Assembly: GCF_008711175.1 (NCBI RefSeq) | Contig: NZ_VWNF01000011.1 | Span: 62,001 to 126,000 of the forward strand | Length of the DNA: 64,000 nucleotides | Direction: 5' to 3' | DNA from: Nesterenkonia ebinurensis | GTDB taxonomy: Bacteria > Actinomycetota > Actinomycetes > Actinomycetales > Micrococcaceae | Shown: positions 45,244 to 53,966 of the stretch, piece by piece | Numbering within the stretch: the first letter of the stretch is position 1 | Layout of the letters: the number at the start of each line of letters is the position of its first letter | Made by a program: the position numbers and the translations under genes | The notes under the pieces: model-generated | Database searches by the model: none | What the model saw: only the letters and a program-made list of their open reading frames with translations | What the model was told of the DNA's origin: nothing

Positions 45244-45813
45244 ATGACACAACCGCCGTACTATGGTGACCAGCCTCAGCAGCCGGGTCCGGACTGGAGC
45301 CAGCAGGGCGGCTGGCATTCCGGCCATCCGCAGGGCCCCCCATACGGCAGTGTGCCGCAGGGCGACTACCCGGTGGATCCCGCCCAGCAGCAGATGGCCG
45401 AGCAGCCGCTGAGCCCCTCCGAGGAGCAGGGCTGGGGTGTGGCCACTCATTTGGGCGGCCTGCTGGTCTCATTTCTGGTGCCGCTGGCAGTCTGGCTGAT
45501 CTTCCGGCGGCGCAGCCGGCTGATCAACGATCACGGCCGCACCGCGGTGAACTGGGAGCTGACCCTGCTGCTGTTCTATGTAGTGGGCGCTGTGCTGATG
45601 ATCATCGGCTATGCGGCGGTCTTCGGCAGTGTCATCAGCGGTAATGACCCGGGCATGACCGGGGCCCTGGGGATCTTTGGGATCTGGGCGCTGATGCTCT
45701 TCGGTATCTTCGTGCTCTGGCTGCTGAACCTGGTGCTCTCGATCATCGGGGCGGTGCGCGCCTACCGGCGGCAGACCTTTAGCTACTGGGCTATCCCATT
45801 CATTCGCCCCTGA
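45244..45813 (+). CDS. DUF4870 domain membrane protein
   Basis: A 189-residue protein. A Gln/Pro/Gly-rich cytoplasmic N-terminus (~58 residues) leads to the DUF4870 domain: GWGVATHLGGLLVSFLVPLAVWLIF, then DHGRTAVNWELTLLLF, and two further helices ending in RQTFSYWAIPFIRP. The family is widespread in Gram-positives and of unknown function. Its stop codon directly abuts the stop of the RNHCP gene on the other strand (45813/45814). Confidence 0.9.
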   Translation: MTQPPYYGDQPQQPGPDWSQQGGWHSGHPQGPPYGSVPQGDYPVDPAQQQMAEQPLSPSEEQGWGVATHLGGLLVSFLVPLAVWLIFRRRSRLINDHGRTAVNWELTLLLFYVVGAVLMIIGYAAVFGSVISGNDPGMTGALGIFGIWALMLFGIFVLWLLNLVLSIIGAVRAYRRQTFSYWAIPFIRP

Positions 45814-46137
45814 TCAGAGTTCAGGCTTCTGGACCGCGATCACAGCATCCATATTGTCATCGGGGGCCAGCCGGTTGCGGTCCTGGGCCCCGCAGACCGT
45901 ACATCGGTGCAGCAGGATGTAGCCCTTCTTGCCGGAGTGGTCCACCGCCACCGGTTCCATTGCTCCCCCGCAGCCGGCCGCCCGGTCCCCGGGCAGCACG
46001 TCCACATGCCTGGACCACAGGCAGCGCGGGCAGTGATTCCGGTAGCTGCCTGCCGGATGCGGGGGAATCTCCTGGCCGCAGCGGATACAGGAAAACCCGG
46101 TGTTCTCCGCCTCCCGGCCCTGCGGCGCGTAGCTCAC
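45814..46137 (-). CDS. RNHCP domain zinc-ribbon-like protein
   Basis: A 107-residue cytoplasmic protein named for its RNHCPRC motif, here YRNHCPRCLWSRHVD. Cys pairs FSCIRCGQ and RNHCPRC, plus HRCTVCGA, suggest bound zinc. CGGAMEPVAV is also characteristic. Function is unknown; the domain is often near RNA-modifying enzymes, and here it overlaps the TrmH-type methyltransferase gene upstream by 4 bases and is probably co-translated. Confidence 0.88.
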   Translation of the reverse strand: MSYAPQGREAENTGFSCIRCGQEIPPHPAGSYRNHCPRCLWSRHVDVLPGDRAAGCGGAMEPVAVDHSGKKGYILLHRCTVCGAQDRNRLAPDDNMDAVIAVQKPEL

Positions 46138-47279
46138 CGCGTGCCGCCGCGCTCAAACGGATGCTCGGTCAGCGCACTCAGCGGCGCATACTCTTCATGC
46201 CCCGTGGGCGGCAGAGTCTGCGGCACCTGCGCCTCCGGTGCCGAGCGCTGGGCGATGGCCGAGGCATAGAGGCACAGGGCACCGGCTAGCGCCACGTTGA
46301 GTGACTCGGCCTGCCCGTAGAGCGGGATGGCCACCCCGTAGTCCGCCAGCGCCCCCTCGTGATCACTGAGACCGTGCGCCTCATTGCCCAACAGCCAATA
46401 GGTGGGGTGCAGCAGGGAAGCCGACGATTCCTCCTGCAACTGCAGCTCCGCTAGGGAGGTTGCCGCATAGCCGTCAGCTGCGAGCACCTGAGCGCCGTTC
46501 TCCCGCACAAAGGTGGTCAGCTGATCCAGGTCAATTCCGGTGGCTACCGGAATGTGGAAATGCGAACCCGCTGCCGCACGCACCACTTTGGGCGCCCACG
46601 GGTCAGTGCTGCCGGGGGTGAGCACGACCACGCCGGCACCAGCAGCATCTGCCACCCGGATCAGGGTGCCCACGTTGCCGGGGTCCTGCAGTCTCACCAG
46701 CACTGGGGCCAGTCGAACCGGCGCATAGTCCACAATGGTCCCGGCAGTGGAGGTGCCGTCCTCAGCCGCCCACACTGTGGTTTCTCTCATGCCCACCAGC
46801 AGCGAGTCCAGGCCCTCGAACTGGATGGCCGGGGGACGGCAGACGGCGAGAATTCCCTGTGATGTTTCAGCATCCCCCATCGCTGCGAGGACTTCTTCGG
46901 TGGCCTCGCGCAGGAAAAGGCGAGCCTCAGGAGGCAGCTCACGCTGAGGATCAAAGAGCGTCCCACGCACCTGATCCAGCAGGCTGGCGACCCCCGGATG
47001 CCGTTCCAGGGCCGCGGGGTCGAAGTAGAGTGCCTCAAGTGCCGGCAAGTATTCCTGCGGTGCGTACTGAGCCGGGATGCGCTGCTGAGATGCCGCATTG
47101 ACGTCAGGGGACTCCCAAGTGCGCAGCCAGAGCCTCAACGCTTCACGGACCGGCTGTGGACCCTCCGCAAGGAACTTGCCCTGCTTGCGCCGCCCAGCAC
47201 GGGTCGCCAGCTGCGCAACCCTCTTCACCCGCTCGCTGCGCGGATTGTCCACCACAAACTCATCGCTCACATGCACCAT
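46134..47279 (-). CDS. TrmH/SpoU family RNA 2'-O-methyltransferase
   Basis: SPOUT-class enzyme using S-adenosylmethionine to methylate ribose 2'-OH of rRNA or tRNA. The substrate-binding N-terminal ~190 residues are poorly conserved (381 residues total, longer than the usual ~270 because of an acidic insertion near residues 55-130). The catalytic domain has motif 1 VRLQDPGNVGTLIRVADAAG, motif 2 WLLGNEAHGLS and motif 3 IPLYGQAESLNVALAGALCLY, forming the deep trefoil knot. It lies after rplT, its usual place, but pheS/pheT, which normally follow, are absent and RNHCP takes their position. Confidence 0.92.
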   Translation of the reverse strand: MVHVSDEFVVDNPRSERVKRVAQLATRAGRRKQGKFLAEGPQPVREALRLWLRTWESPDVNAASQQRIPAQYAPQEYLPALEALYFDPAALERHPGVASLLDQVRGTLFDPQRELPPEARLFLREATEEVLAAMGDAETSQGILAVCRPPAIQFEGLDSLLVGMRETTVWAAEDGTSTAGTIVDYAPVRLAPVLVRLQDPGNVGTLIRVADAAGAGVVVLTPGSTDPWAPKVVRAAAGSHFHIPVATGIDLDQLTTFVRENGAQVLAADGYAATSLAELQLQEESSASLLHPTYWLLGNEAHGLSDHEGALADYGVAIPLYGQAESLNVALAGALCLYASAIAQRSAPEAQVPQTLPPTGHEEYAPLSALTEHPFERGGTR

Positions 47280-47317
47280 TCAACCAGCACTCGCTACATC
47301 ACGCTCAACCCTCGGAA

Positions 47318-47459
47318 TGAGACGTTCAGGGAGCCACCGCGCGAGCTAGTCGAATCCGACTCCCCCAACGTCTCACCATGAGCCAGAAAGCCATTGATAA
47401 TGAGACGTTGGGGGAGCCAAACACCGTTGGCAGGCTGACTTAGCTCCCTCAACGTCTCA
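47318..47459. repeat. Two tandem palindromic units forming a nested inverted repeat
   Basis: Unit A (47318-47375) and unit B (47401-47459) both start TGAGACGTTNNGGGAG and end CTCCCYCAACGTCTCA, so each can fold alone. The right arm of A and left arm of B are perfect 16-bp complements (47360-47375 with 47401-47416), and the outer arms match at 15 of 16, so the whole 142 bp can also fold as one nested structure. It lies between TrmH-type and rplT genes. Confidence 0.85.
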
Positions 47460-47500
47460 TCTGGTACCGGCAGCTGAGCATCAAACCCTCCCCAGGCACA

Positions 47501-47540
47501 ACGACGCCCGCCTGCCAGGATCTGGTCAGACGGGCGTCGT
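47501..47540 (-). terminator. Terminator candidate of the infC-rpmI-rplT operon
   Basis: ACGACGCCCG (47501-47510) pairs perfectly with CGGGCGTCGT (47531-47540) around a 20-base loop that has a small CCAG/CTGG stem. It is ~165 bases past the rplT stop. No long T-run follows, as is common in high-GC genomes. Nothing else was recognised in 47541-47704. Confidence 0.5.
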
Positions 47541-47704
47541 CGTTGGTTCTGCTCAATCAGGCGGCAGCCCCTTGTGAGGTGTGAAGCGCGGCCACACTGC
47601 AGCCGGCCGAGGCGGAGCCCCCGCGCCTGGTACCGGCGCAGACATGGAGTGACTGTGCGGGCCACATCGGCGACCGAGCGGGGTCTCCCCGCCGCCGGGA
47701 CCAG

Positions 47705-48082
47705 CTAGCGCGGCGCGTTGACATCCTCGGGCAGGGCGGCCCGGGCAGTCTCCACCAGAGACTCGAAAGCCTTGGCATCGGAGACGGCCAGTTCCGCCAG
47801 CATACGGCGGTCAACCTCCACACCGGCGGCCTTCAGACCCTGGATGAACCGGTTGTAGGTCAGGCCGTGGGCGCGGGAGGCAGCGTTGATGCGCTGGATC
47901 CACAAGCGGCGGAAGTCGCCCTTACGCTTCTTGCGGTGCTGGTAGTTGTAGGTGTAGCTGTGCAGCAGCTGCTCCTTGGCCTTGCGGTATAGGCGGGAGC
48001 GCTGTCCGCGGTAGCCGGAGGCCTGGTCAAGGACCTTGCGGCGCTTCTTGTGCGCGTTCAGTGCGCGTTTTACTCGTGCCAT
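47705..48082 (-). CDS. rplT: 50S ribosomal protein L20
   Basis: Binds 23S rRNA early in large-subunit assembly. The 125-residue protein begins [20 protein letters not shown] and has [20 protein letters not shown] and [20 protein letters not shown], all standard L20. AGGAGA precedes the ATG. Encoded 103 bases after rpmI in the conserved infC-rpmI-rplT operon; L20 represses this operon in other bacteria. Confidence 0.98.
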   Translation of the reverse strand: MARVKRALNAHKKRRKVLDQASGYRGQRSRLYRKAKEQLLHSYTYNYQHRKKRKGDFRRLWIQRINAASRAHGLTYNRFIQGLKAAGVEVDRRMLAELAVSDAKAFESLVETARAALPEDVNAPR

Positions 48083-48185
48083 GTGTGGTTCTCCTGTTGC
48101 TTAAGTCTTCTTTGAGGGGCGCGGGACCGCTGACATCAGGACCCGTGCAAACGCTTAGGCGTTGGTGCGGGCCATGTCAGGGAGG

Positions 48186-48380
48186 CTAGAGGCCCAGCAT
48201 TTTCTTGATGCGCTTCTCGTCTGCCTTAGTGACGATCTGGTCGGATGCCAGGCGACGGGTCAGGCGTGATGACTTATGCTCCAGGTAGTGGCGGCGGTTG
48301 GCCTGCTGGCGCTTAATCTTGCCGGAACCAGTCTGCTTGAAACGCTTCTTGGCACCGGAGTGAGTCTTGTTCTTCGGCAT
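48186..48380 (-). CDS. rpmI: 50S ribosomal protein L35
   Basis: A 64-residue ribosomal protein: [20 protein letters not shown] and [11 protein letters not shown] with KKMLGL at the end. The ATG at 48380 has AAAGGAG at eight bases; the open frame extends 13 codons upstream but these are not part of L35. Sits between infC and rplT. Confidence 0.98.
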   Translation of the reverse strand: MPKNKTHSGAKKRFKQTGSGKIKRQQANRRHYLEHKSSRLTRRLASDQIVTKADEKRIKKMLGL

Positions 48381-48779
48381 AGTGCCGTACTCCTTTAGTT
48401 CGTCCGGACCTGTGAACACCTTTGATGCCGCTTCAGAGGCGGCGGCGGTGCACAGGTGGATCGCATTGGCTCAACGAGCCTGCGATCCCTTTGTCATGGG
48501 CGCGCATGAGCGCAGACCCAGCTGCCTATTCTACGAGAGATCAGCGCTGCAAGGAAATCGCGCCTACCCGGGCATCCTGAGATGAGTCACCAGGATCGCG
48601 CTAGAAACCCCGAGGACTGATCGGTTCAACTGCCGAATAGCTCGCAGGGGAAGGGGAGAGAAGCCAGGCGGGAAGCCTGGACCTCGGCGTCTGGGAGCCG
48701 TGCAGAGGCCTGAGCGTCTGTGCAGTCCACACCAGGGAGGACTCATCGAGAGCCAGGCGAGGTGCCGGCAGCGGACGGA
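48381..48779 (-). other. infC-rpmI intercistronic region without a gene
   Basis: About 400 bases, unusually long for this operon, with no credible coding frame. On the transcribed strand CCAGGC/GCCTGG (48664-48669 with 48675-48680) forms a hairpin followed by a pyrimidine-rich stretch, a possible attenuator or L20-responsive leader. An internal promoter for rpmI-rplT could also lie here. Confidence 0.4.
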
Positions 48780-49496
48780 TCAGAGGTTTTTGAGCTCGTC
48801 CGGGAGATAGTCGGCCATCGAATTGGAAAGCGGCTTGACGTCCTTCTTCTCGGTGGACACCCGCTTCTGCCGCTCCTGTGTCTTCTTGGCCCGGCGTTCG
48901 TTCTTGGCCTTGGTTTTAGCCTTGTTGTCCTCATTGTCGGCGACCTCACCCTCAGCGGCTGAAGCAGCGGCCTTGGCCTGCTGGGCCTTGGTCTTCAACG
49001 GGCCCACCACCATCACCATGTGACGGCCGTCCTGGCGGGGAGACGACTCCACCTGGCCGAGGTCGGCAACGTCCTCGCTGAAGCGCTGGAGCAGGCGCAC
49101 CCCCATCTCGGGGCGCTGCTGCTCACGGCCGCGGAACTGGATCATAGCCTTGACCTTGTCACCGGCGTCCAGGAAGCGGCGGGCATGGCCGACCTTAGTG
49201 TTGTAGTCGTGGTCGTCAATCTTGAGCCGGAACCGGACCTCTTTGAGCGTGGTGGTGGACTGGTTCTTGCGGGACTCGCGGGCCTTGACCGCAGCCTCGT
49301 ACTTCCATTTGCCAAAGTCCATGAGCTTGCAGACCGGAGGCTTGGCCTGAGGGGCCACCTCGACCAGATCCAAATCAGCTTCGGCCGCCAAACGCAGTGC
49401 GTCTTCGATTCTGACTATGCCCACCTGCTCCCCCTGGGGGCCTACAAGTCGGACTTCGGGCACTCGGATGCGGTTGTTGATGCGTGGTTCGCTGAT
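48780..49496 (-). CDS. infC: Translation initiation factor IF-3 (AUC start proposed)
   Basis: Binds the 30S subunit, prevents premature subunit joining and proofreads start codons. [54 protein letters not shown] and [12 protein letters not shown] are the family blocks. A ~75-residue Lys/Glu/Ala-rich C-terminal tail is extra, as in other actinobacteria. I place the start at an ATC codon (49494-49496): AGGAG lies eight bases upstream and the protein then begins SEPRINNRI as in homologues. A GTG at 49547 would add 17 residues with no ribosome site. IF-3 genes in other bacteria use AUU and similar starts for self-regulation. Confidence 0.9.
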   Translation of the reverse strand: MSEPRINNRIRVPEVRLVGPQGEQVGIVRIEDALRLAAEADLDLVEVAPQAKPPVCKLMDFGKWKYEAAVKARESRKNQSTTTLKEVRFRLKIDDHDYNTKVGHARRFLDAGDKVKAMIQFRGREQQRPEMGVRLLQRFSEDVADLGQVESSPRQDGRHMVMVVGPLKTKAQQAKAAASAAEGEVADNEDNKAKTKAKNERRAKKTQERQKRVSTEKKDVKPLSNSMADYLPDELKNL

Positions 49497-49588
49497 CTGT
49501 CCTGCTCCTGATTCGGTAACTGTGATATTGAGCCGCTTTCCGGGCACGCAGTGGCGCGGCCGAAAAGGACTATGAGAATCTTAGCAGT

Positions 49589-50062
49589 ATGACTACTGAC
49601 CAGAACACCCCCGATCAGCCCCAGCACCCAGAGGACGGCGGCCGATTGAACCGAGCCGGGACTGAGGACACCCCGCCACCTGAGGAGATTGAGGGAGAAA
49701 CGGCGCAAAGGGAGGCGGACGTCGCCTCCCTGGTGGGTGCCCAAACCCGAGACATTGCCGAGGTGCCTGCCGTGGAGCTGATCAATACCGTAGCAGTGCA
49801 TTTAATGAGTGCCGCTGCGGTAAAAACCGGGCTGGCTGACGGCCCCGATGCTGCTGGGCTGAAAGACCTGGACGAGGCGCGCAAGCTCATCACCGCGCTG
49901 GCCGGCCTGGTCACCGCCGCCGCCCCGGAGGTGGGCTCCACCCATGCAGCCCCGCTGCGCGACGGAGTGCGTTCCCTGCAGCTGGCCTTCCGCGAAGAGT
50001 CGATCATCCAGGATCCGCCCGGCAAGGGCCCCGGCGAAAAATTCACCGGCGCCGTGAACTGA
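49589..50062 (+). CDS. DUF1844 family protein
   Basis: A 157-residue protein found next to infC in many actinobacteria. The acidic, Pro-rich N-terminus (~60 residues) is probably disordered. The conserved domain follows: AEVPAVELINTVAVHLMSAAAVKTGL, then LDEARKLITALAGLVTAA, an amphipathic helical pair, and LRDGVRSLQLAFREESI. Function is unknown. Divergent from infC across about 40-90 bases, depending on the infC start. The stretch TATGAG before it is a poor -10 box. Confidence 0.92.
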   Translation: MTTDQNTPDQPQHPEDGGRLNRAGTEDTPPPEEIEGETAQREADVASLVGAQTRDIAEVPAVELINTVAVHLMSAAAVKTGLADGPDAAGLKDLDEARKLITALAGLVTAAAPEVGSTHAAPLRDGVRSLQLAFREESIIQDPPGKGPGEKFTGAVN

Positions 50063-50082
50063 GCTTGCACCGGCAGCGCGAA

Positions 50083-50125
50083 CTGAGAGTTCTCTCATCT
50101 TGATCTCACAGTGATCTCACATTAG
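50083..50125 (+). promoter_or_regulatory. Shared 16-bp palindrome plus three 11-bp-spaced boxes before the glycosyltransferase operon
   Basis: CTGAGAGTTCTCTCAT (50083-50098) is the first of three similar 16-bp palindromes in this region. It merges into TCTCA boxes at 50093, 50104 and 50115, exactly 11 bases apart, the layout bound by OmpR/PhoB-type response regulators. It ends 20 bases before the operon's ATG. Confidence 0.65.
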
Positions 50126-50144
50126 CCCAGCAGGCTGGTGCACC

Positions 50145-51446
50145 ATGAGCATCACTGTTGCTATGTACTCCCACGATTCGGTGGGGCTGGGCCACGCCCG
50201 ACGGAACCGCGCCCTGGCCTTTGCACTGGCTGCTGACCTGCCCCGGATCACCGGTGAACGGGTGCGCGGCCTACTGGTAGCTGGCCATCCCGGGGCCACC
50301 GCCGATGCTCTGCCCGAGGGCTGGGACTGGTTGGTGCTGCCCGGATTCACCCGCACCACCAACGGCTATCAGTCGCGCAAGCTGGACGTGAGCACTGAGC
50401 GGCTCTGGCATCTGCGCAGCTCCACGGCCACTGCAGCCTTAGAGGCGATGACCCCAGAGCTGCTGATTGTGGACCGGCATCCCTTCGGCGTGGACAATGA
50501 GCTGCTGCCGGTCCTGGAGACCCTGCAGGGCACCGGCACCCGCTGTGTACTGGGCATGCGAGAGGTGCTGGACACCCCTGCCGCTGCCCGGAACGAATGG
50601 GACATCATCGGCGGGGCAGCCGGAGTGGCCCACTACTACTCCGGACTGTGGATCTATGGAGACCAGGCGGTCTATGACCCAGTGGCCACCGGGGAGATCC
50701 CCCAGGAGCTCTCCCCCATCACCCGGTTCACCGGATATCTGGCCCACGGGCGCCCCGATGACCCGCTGACCGCCTCCTCGATCACCGCTGAGCAGCCCTA
50801 TGTGCTCACTATGGTCGGCGGCGGCGCCGACGGCGGGGCGCTGGGACTTGCAGCAGCCTGGTCCACCGTGCCGGAGGGGCACCGGCACATCATCCTCACC
50901 GGCCCGCAGATGCCGGCAGCCGACCATGACGCCATTCTCGACGCCGTCCGCAGCTCAGGTGCTCCCCGCGGCCAGGTACGGGTTACCCGCTACGCTCCGC
51001 ATGTACCCAAGTTGGTGCGCGATGCCGCGGCAGTCATCTCCATGGGCGGGTACAACTCACTGGCCGAGATCATGGCCACCACCACCCCAGCACTGATCGT
51101 GCCGCGCAGCTCTCGTCGTGCCGAGCAGCGGCTGCGTGCCCACTCTCTGGCTGAGGCAGGGGCCGTGGACGCCCTGAACCCCGAGGACCTGGATACCCGG
51201 CAACTGTCCATCTGGCTGGCCGGCGCCGTGCGCCGGCGCAGCCTGCGCGACAGCATCGATCTGGACGGGCTGACCCGGATCGGTGGCCTAGCCGCCGAAC
51301 AGATTATCGCTGGGCGGGCGGCTGGGCCCCAGACGCCTGGGACCCGTGCAGATTCACCAGAATCTGGGCGAACCACATCAGAGACGTTCTCTTCCCCGTC
51401 CCATCCTGGCCACCCCCATACAGCACCTGTTGAGAGAGTTCGCTGA
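50145..51446 (+). CDS. Glycosyltransferase, GT28/MurG-like fold (COG4671 type)
   Basis: First gene of a six-gene operon. A 433-residue GT-B enzyme: MYSHDSVGLGHARRNRALA at the N-terminus is the Gly-rich acceptor-side loop of the predicted-glycosyltransferase group, ELLIVDRHPFGVDNEL follows, and the C-terminal half has PYVLTMVGGGADGG and YAPHVPKLVRDAAAVISMGGYNSLAEIMATTTPALIVPR, the nucleotide-sugar site. No signal or membrane segment, so cytoplasmic or peripheral. Donor and acceptor unknown. The last ~40 residues are a disordered Ser/Pro tail. Under the shared operator upstream. Confidence 0.85.
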   Translation: MSITVAMYSHDSVGLGHARRNRALAFALAADLPRITGERVRGLLVAGHPGATADALPEGWDWLVLPGFTRTTNGYQSRKLDVSTERLWHLRSSTATAALEAMTPELLIVDRHPFGVDNELLPVLETLQGTGTRCVLGMREVLDTPAAARNEWDIIGGAAGVAHYYSGLWIYGDQAVYDPVATGEIPQELSPITRFTGYLAHGRPDDPLTASSITAEQPYVLTMVGGGADGGALGLAAAWSTVPEGHRHIILTGPQMPAADHDAILDAVRSSGAPRGQVRVTRYAPHVPKLVRDAAAVISMGGYNSLAEIMATTTPALIVPRSSRRAEQRLRAHSLAEAGAVDALNPEDLDTRQLSIWLAGAVRRRSLRDSIDLDGLTRIGGLAAEQIIAGRAAGPQTPGTRADSPESGRTTSETFSSPSHPGHPHTAPVERVR

Positions 51447-51462
51447 AAGAGAGTTGATACCC

Positions 51463-52752
51463 ATGTCCTCTGCACCCGTAATCGGCTACGTGCTCAAAAT
51501 GTACCCCCGATTCTCCGAGACCTTCATCGTCTCCGAGATCCTGGCCCGCGAGGCCGCCGGGGAACGGATTGTGATCTTCAGCCTGCGCACCCCCACTGAT
51601 TCCCGGTTCCATGCAGAGCTGGCCAAGGTCAAAGCCCCGGTGACCCAGATTCCGCGCACCTCCAATGCGGACAAGCTGTGGCAGCGAATCGCAGAGGTGG
51701 CCGAGCTTCCGGACCTGGGTGCCGGTATCCAGCGCATCCTCCCAGAGCTGCTGACCTCCGAGGTGGACGACGCCTTCCAGTCGGTGATGCTGGCAAAAGC
51801 CGCCCGGGAGCACGGTGTCACCCATCTGCACGCCCACTTCGCCTCAGTGGCCACCACTGTGGCCCGCTTGGCCGGGGCGATCAGCGGGTTGCCCTACTCC
51901 TTCACCGCCCATGCCAAGGACATCTTCCACGAGGACGTGGACCAGGGACAGCTCGAACGGAAACTGGCGGAGGCTCATCACGCCATCACCATCAGCCAGT
52001 ACAACCTGGAGGACCTGCGGCGCCGATTCCCCGCCGCCACCCAGAATCTTCACCTGGTGCGCAATGGGCTGGACCTGGAGCGGTTCCCCTACCAACCGCG
52101 CAGCAGCACCCGTCAGGTCCCGCGCATTCTGGGGGTGGGTCGCCTAGTGGAGAAGAAAGGGTTCGGCCTGCTGGTGCAGGCAGTGGCACAGCTGCGCTCC
52201 CGCGGCATCCGGGTCCAGGCAGATATTGCCGGTGATGGGCCGCTGGCCGCAGAGCTGGAGGCTCAGATCGCCGCCCTTGACCTGCAGGACCAGGTGCACC
52301 TGCTGGGACCACGCACCCAGGCGGAGATCAATGAGCTGCTGGGCAGCCATGATGTCTTCGCCGCACCGTTCGTGGTGGGCCCCGACGGCAATGCCGACGG
52401 ACTGCCCACGGTGCTGCTGGAGGCCATGGCACGCGGTATCCGGTGTGTGGCCGCTGATGTCACCGCAGTGGGTGAAGTCACCCGCAGCGCAGAGACCGGC
52501 TGGCTGGTGCCCAGCGGGGATCTCACCGCATTCACCGAGGCCCTGGCCGAAGCCGTGCAGCCAGGCGATCACACCCCGATGACCGATGCCGCCCGCACCC
52601 TGGTGGAGGAGCAGTTCGACAGCAGCCGGCAGGCTATTCAGCTTGCCGAGCTGTGCACTCCCGCCGGCGGGGAGACCCCGCTCGTCTCTCGGCCGGCTGC
52701 CGCGGTGCCGGCCTTCACCCCTCAAGAGCGTAGAGCTGAGGTGACAGCGTGA
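51463..52752 (+). CDS. Glycosyltransferase family 4
   Basis: A 429-residue GT-B enzyme, retaining type. The N-terminal half has YVLKMYPRFSETFIVSEILA, a start typical of exopolysaccharide GT4 enzymes, and HLHAHFASVATTVARL with FTAHAKDIF. The C-terminal half has ILGVGRLVEKKGFGLLVQA, the phosphate-binding region, and ADGLPTVLLEAMARGI, the E-x7-E-like donor motif. The ATG at 51463 is chosen because GAAAGAGAG precedes it; the frame extends upstream into the previous gene. The stop overlaps the next start by 4 bases. Confidence 0.9.
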   Translation: MSSAPVIGYVLKMYPRFSETFIVSEILAREAAGERIVIFSLRTPTDSRFHAELAKVKAPVTQIPRTSNADKLWQRIAEVAELPDLGAGIQRILPELLTSEVDDAFQSVMLAKAAREHGVTHLHAHFASVATTVARLAGAISGLPYSFTAHAKDIFHEDVDQGQLERKLAEAHHAITISQYNLEDLRRRFPAATQNLHLVRNGLDLERFPYQPRSSTRQVPRILGVGRLVEKKGFGLLVQAVAQLRSRGIRVQADIAGDGPLAAELEAQIAALDLQDQVHLLGPRTQAEINELLGSHDVFAAPFVVGPDGNADGLPTVLLEAMARGIRCVAADVTAVGEVTRSAETGWLVPSGDLTAFTEALAEAVQPGDHTPMTDAARTLVEEQFDSSRQAIQLAELCTPAGGETPLVSRPAAAVPAFTPQERRAEVTA

Positions 52753-53966
52753 ATATCGCATACTTCCTGGCCGATCCGGGGATCGGGATCTTCGGCACCA
52801 AGGGCGCCAGCGTCCATGCCCAGGAGATGATCCGGGCCTTGCGTGCCCTGGGACATGAGGTGACCGTCTTCGCCACCAAACGCGGCAATAAGCACGGTGA
52901 TCCGTCAAGTGAATACGTTCCGGCGGACCTGAAGGATCTGCCGGTGTTCGTGGTCCCGGTGGCTGGAGCCAAAGGCGCTGCCGCCCGTGAGCAGGCCACC
53001 GCCCGGGCCTCGGCGCGAATGGCCGAACTGGCCGCTGAGGAATCCTATGATCTGGCCTATGAACGCTATTCGCTGTTCTCCACGGCCGGCACCGCGCTCA
53101 AAGACCGTCAGCGCATGCCTCTGGTAGTGGAGGTCAACGCCCCGCTGCTGGCCGAACAGTCCGCCCACCGGCAGCTGCACGATACACAGACCGCCATGGA
53201 ATCCACCCTGCGCACCTTTGGCGCAGCAGATGTGTTGAGCTGTGTCTCCACTCCGGTCGCAGACTGGGCACGATGCGTCAGCGCCGGCACTGACCCTCGC
53301 ATCATCGTCACACCCAACGGGGTGAACGTCGAGCGATTCGGGCGACAACGGACGACGACGCCGTCGTCGAGCCGGCCCTTCACCGTGGGCTTCCTGGGCA
53401 CGCTCAAACCATGGCACGGCACCGAGTTCCTGCTGCAGGCAGTGGCCGCCGGCTCCGGGCTGGCTGGCATCCGGGTGGAGATCCTCGGTGACGGCCCGCA
53501 GCGCACCGAGCTGGAGAGCCTCGCTGTTCAGCTGGGCATCGCCGAACGGGTGGTCTTCCACGGTGCGGTGGCGCCCGAACAGGTTCCCGCCGCGCTGTCA
53601 GCCTGGGATGCCGGCGTCGCCCCCTACCCGGTCCCGCAGCAGCAGGGTGAGCACTACTTCTCCCCGTTGAAGGTCTATGAGTATCTGGCCGCCGGCCTGC
53701 CGGTGGTCGCCTCGGCCACCGGAGAGATTCCCGAGATCATCGAGCACGGCAGAACCGGGCTGCTGGTGCCCGGATCAGACCCGGACGCGCTGGCTGAGGC
53801 CCTGGGCCGGCTGGCTGCAGACCCGCAGCTGAGGCAGCAGATGGGCGCTGCTGCCCGCGCTGAGGCCCAGCAGCGGCACAGCTGGCAGACCCGCGCCGCA
53901 GAGCTGCTGGAGGCTGCCGGGACTGCCCTGCCCTCCCCGGTACCTGTCTCGGAGGTGATCTGCTGA
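52749..53966 (+). CDS. Glycosyltransferase family 4
   Basis: A 405-residue GT4 enzyme, the third transferase of the operon. FGTKGASVHAQEMIRALRALGHEVTVF is the N-terminal Rossmann start, TPNGVNVERF the interdomain segment, GFLGTLKPWHGTEFLLQAV the donor-phosphate region and FSPLKVYEYLAAGLPVVAS the acidic donor motif region. The GTG start lies in GTGA overlapping the previous stop. Its own stop shares a base with the ABC transporter start, so translation is coupled. It presumably adds the next sugar to the same acceptor. Confidence 0.9.
   Translation: MNIAYFLADPGIGIFGTKGASVHAQEMIRALRALGHEVTVFATKRGNKHGDPSSEYVPADLKDLPVFVVPVAGAKGAAAREQATARASARMAELAAEESYDLAYERYSLFSTAGTALKDRQRMPLVVEVNAPLLAEQSAHRQLHDTQTAMESTLRTFGAADVLSCVSTPVADWARCVSAGTDPRIIVTPNGVNVERFGRQRTTTPSSSRPFTVGFLGTLKPWHGTEFLLQAVAAGSGLAGIRVEILGDGPQRTELESLAVQLGIAERVVFHGAVAPEQVPAALSAWDAGVAPYPVPQQQGEHYFSPLKVYEYLAAGLPVVASATGEIPEIIEHGRTGLLVPGSDPDALAEALGRLAADPQLRQQMGAAARAEAQQRHSWQTRAAELLEAAGTALPSPVPVSEVIC

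Noticed and set aside
47318-47459. CRISPR-like repeats
   Set aside because: Only two units, each palindromic, with no regular unique spacers and no cas genes nearby.
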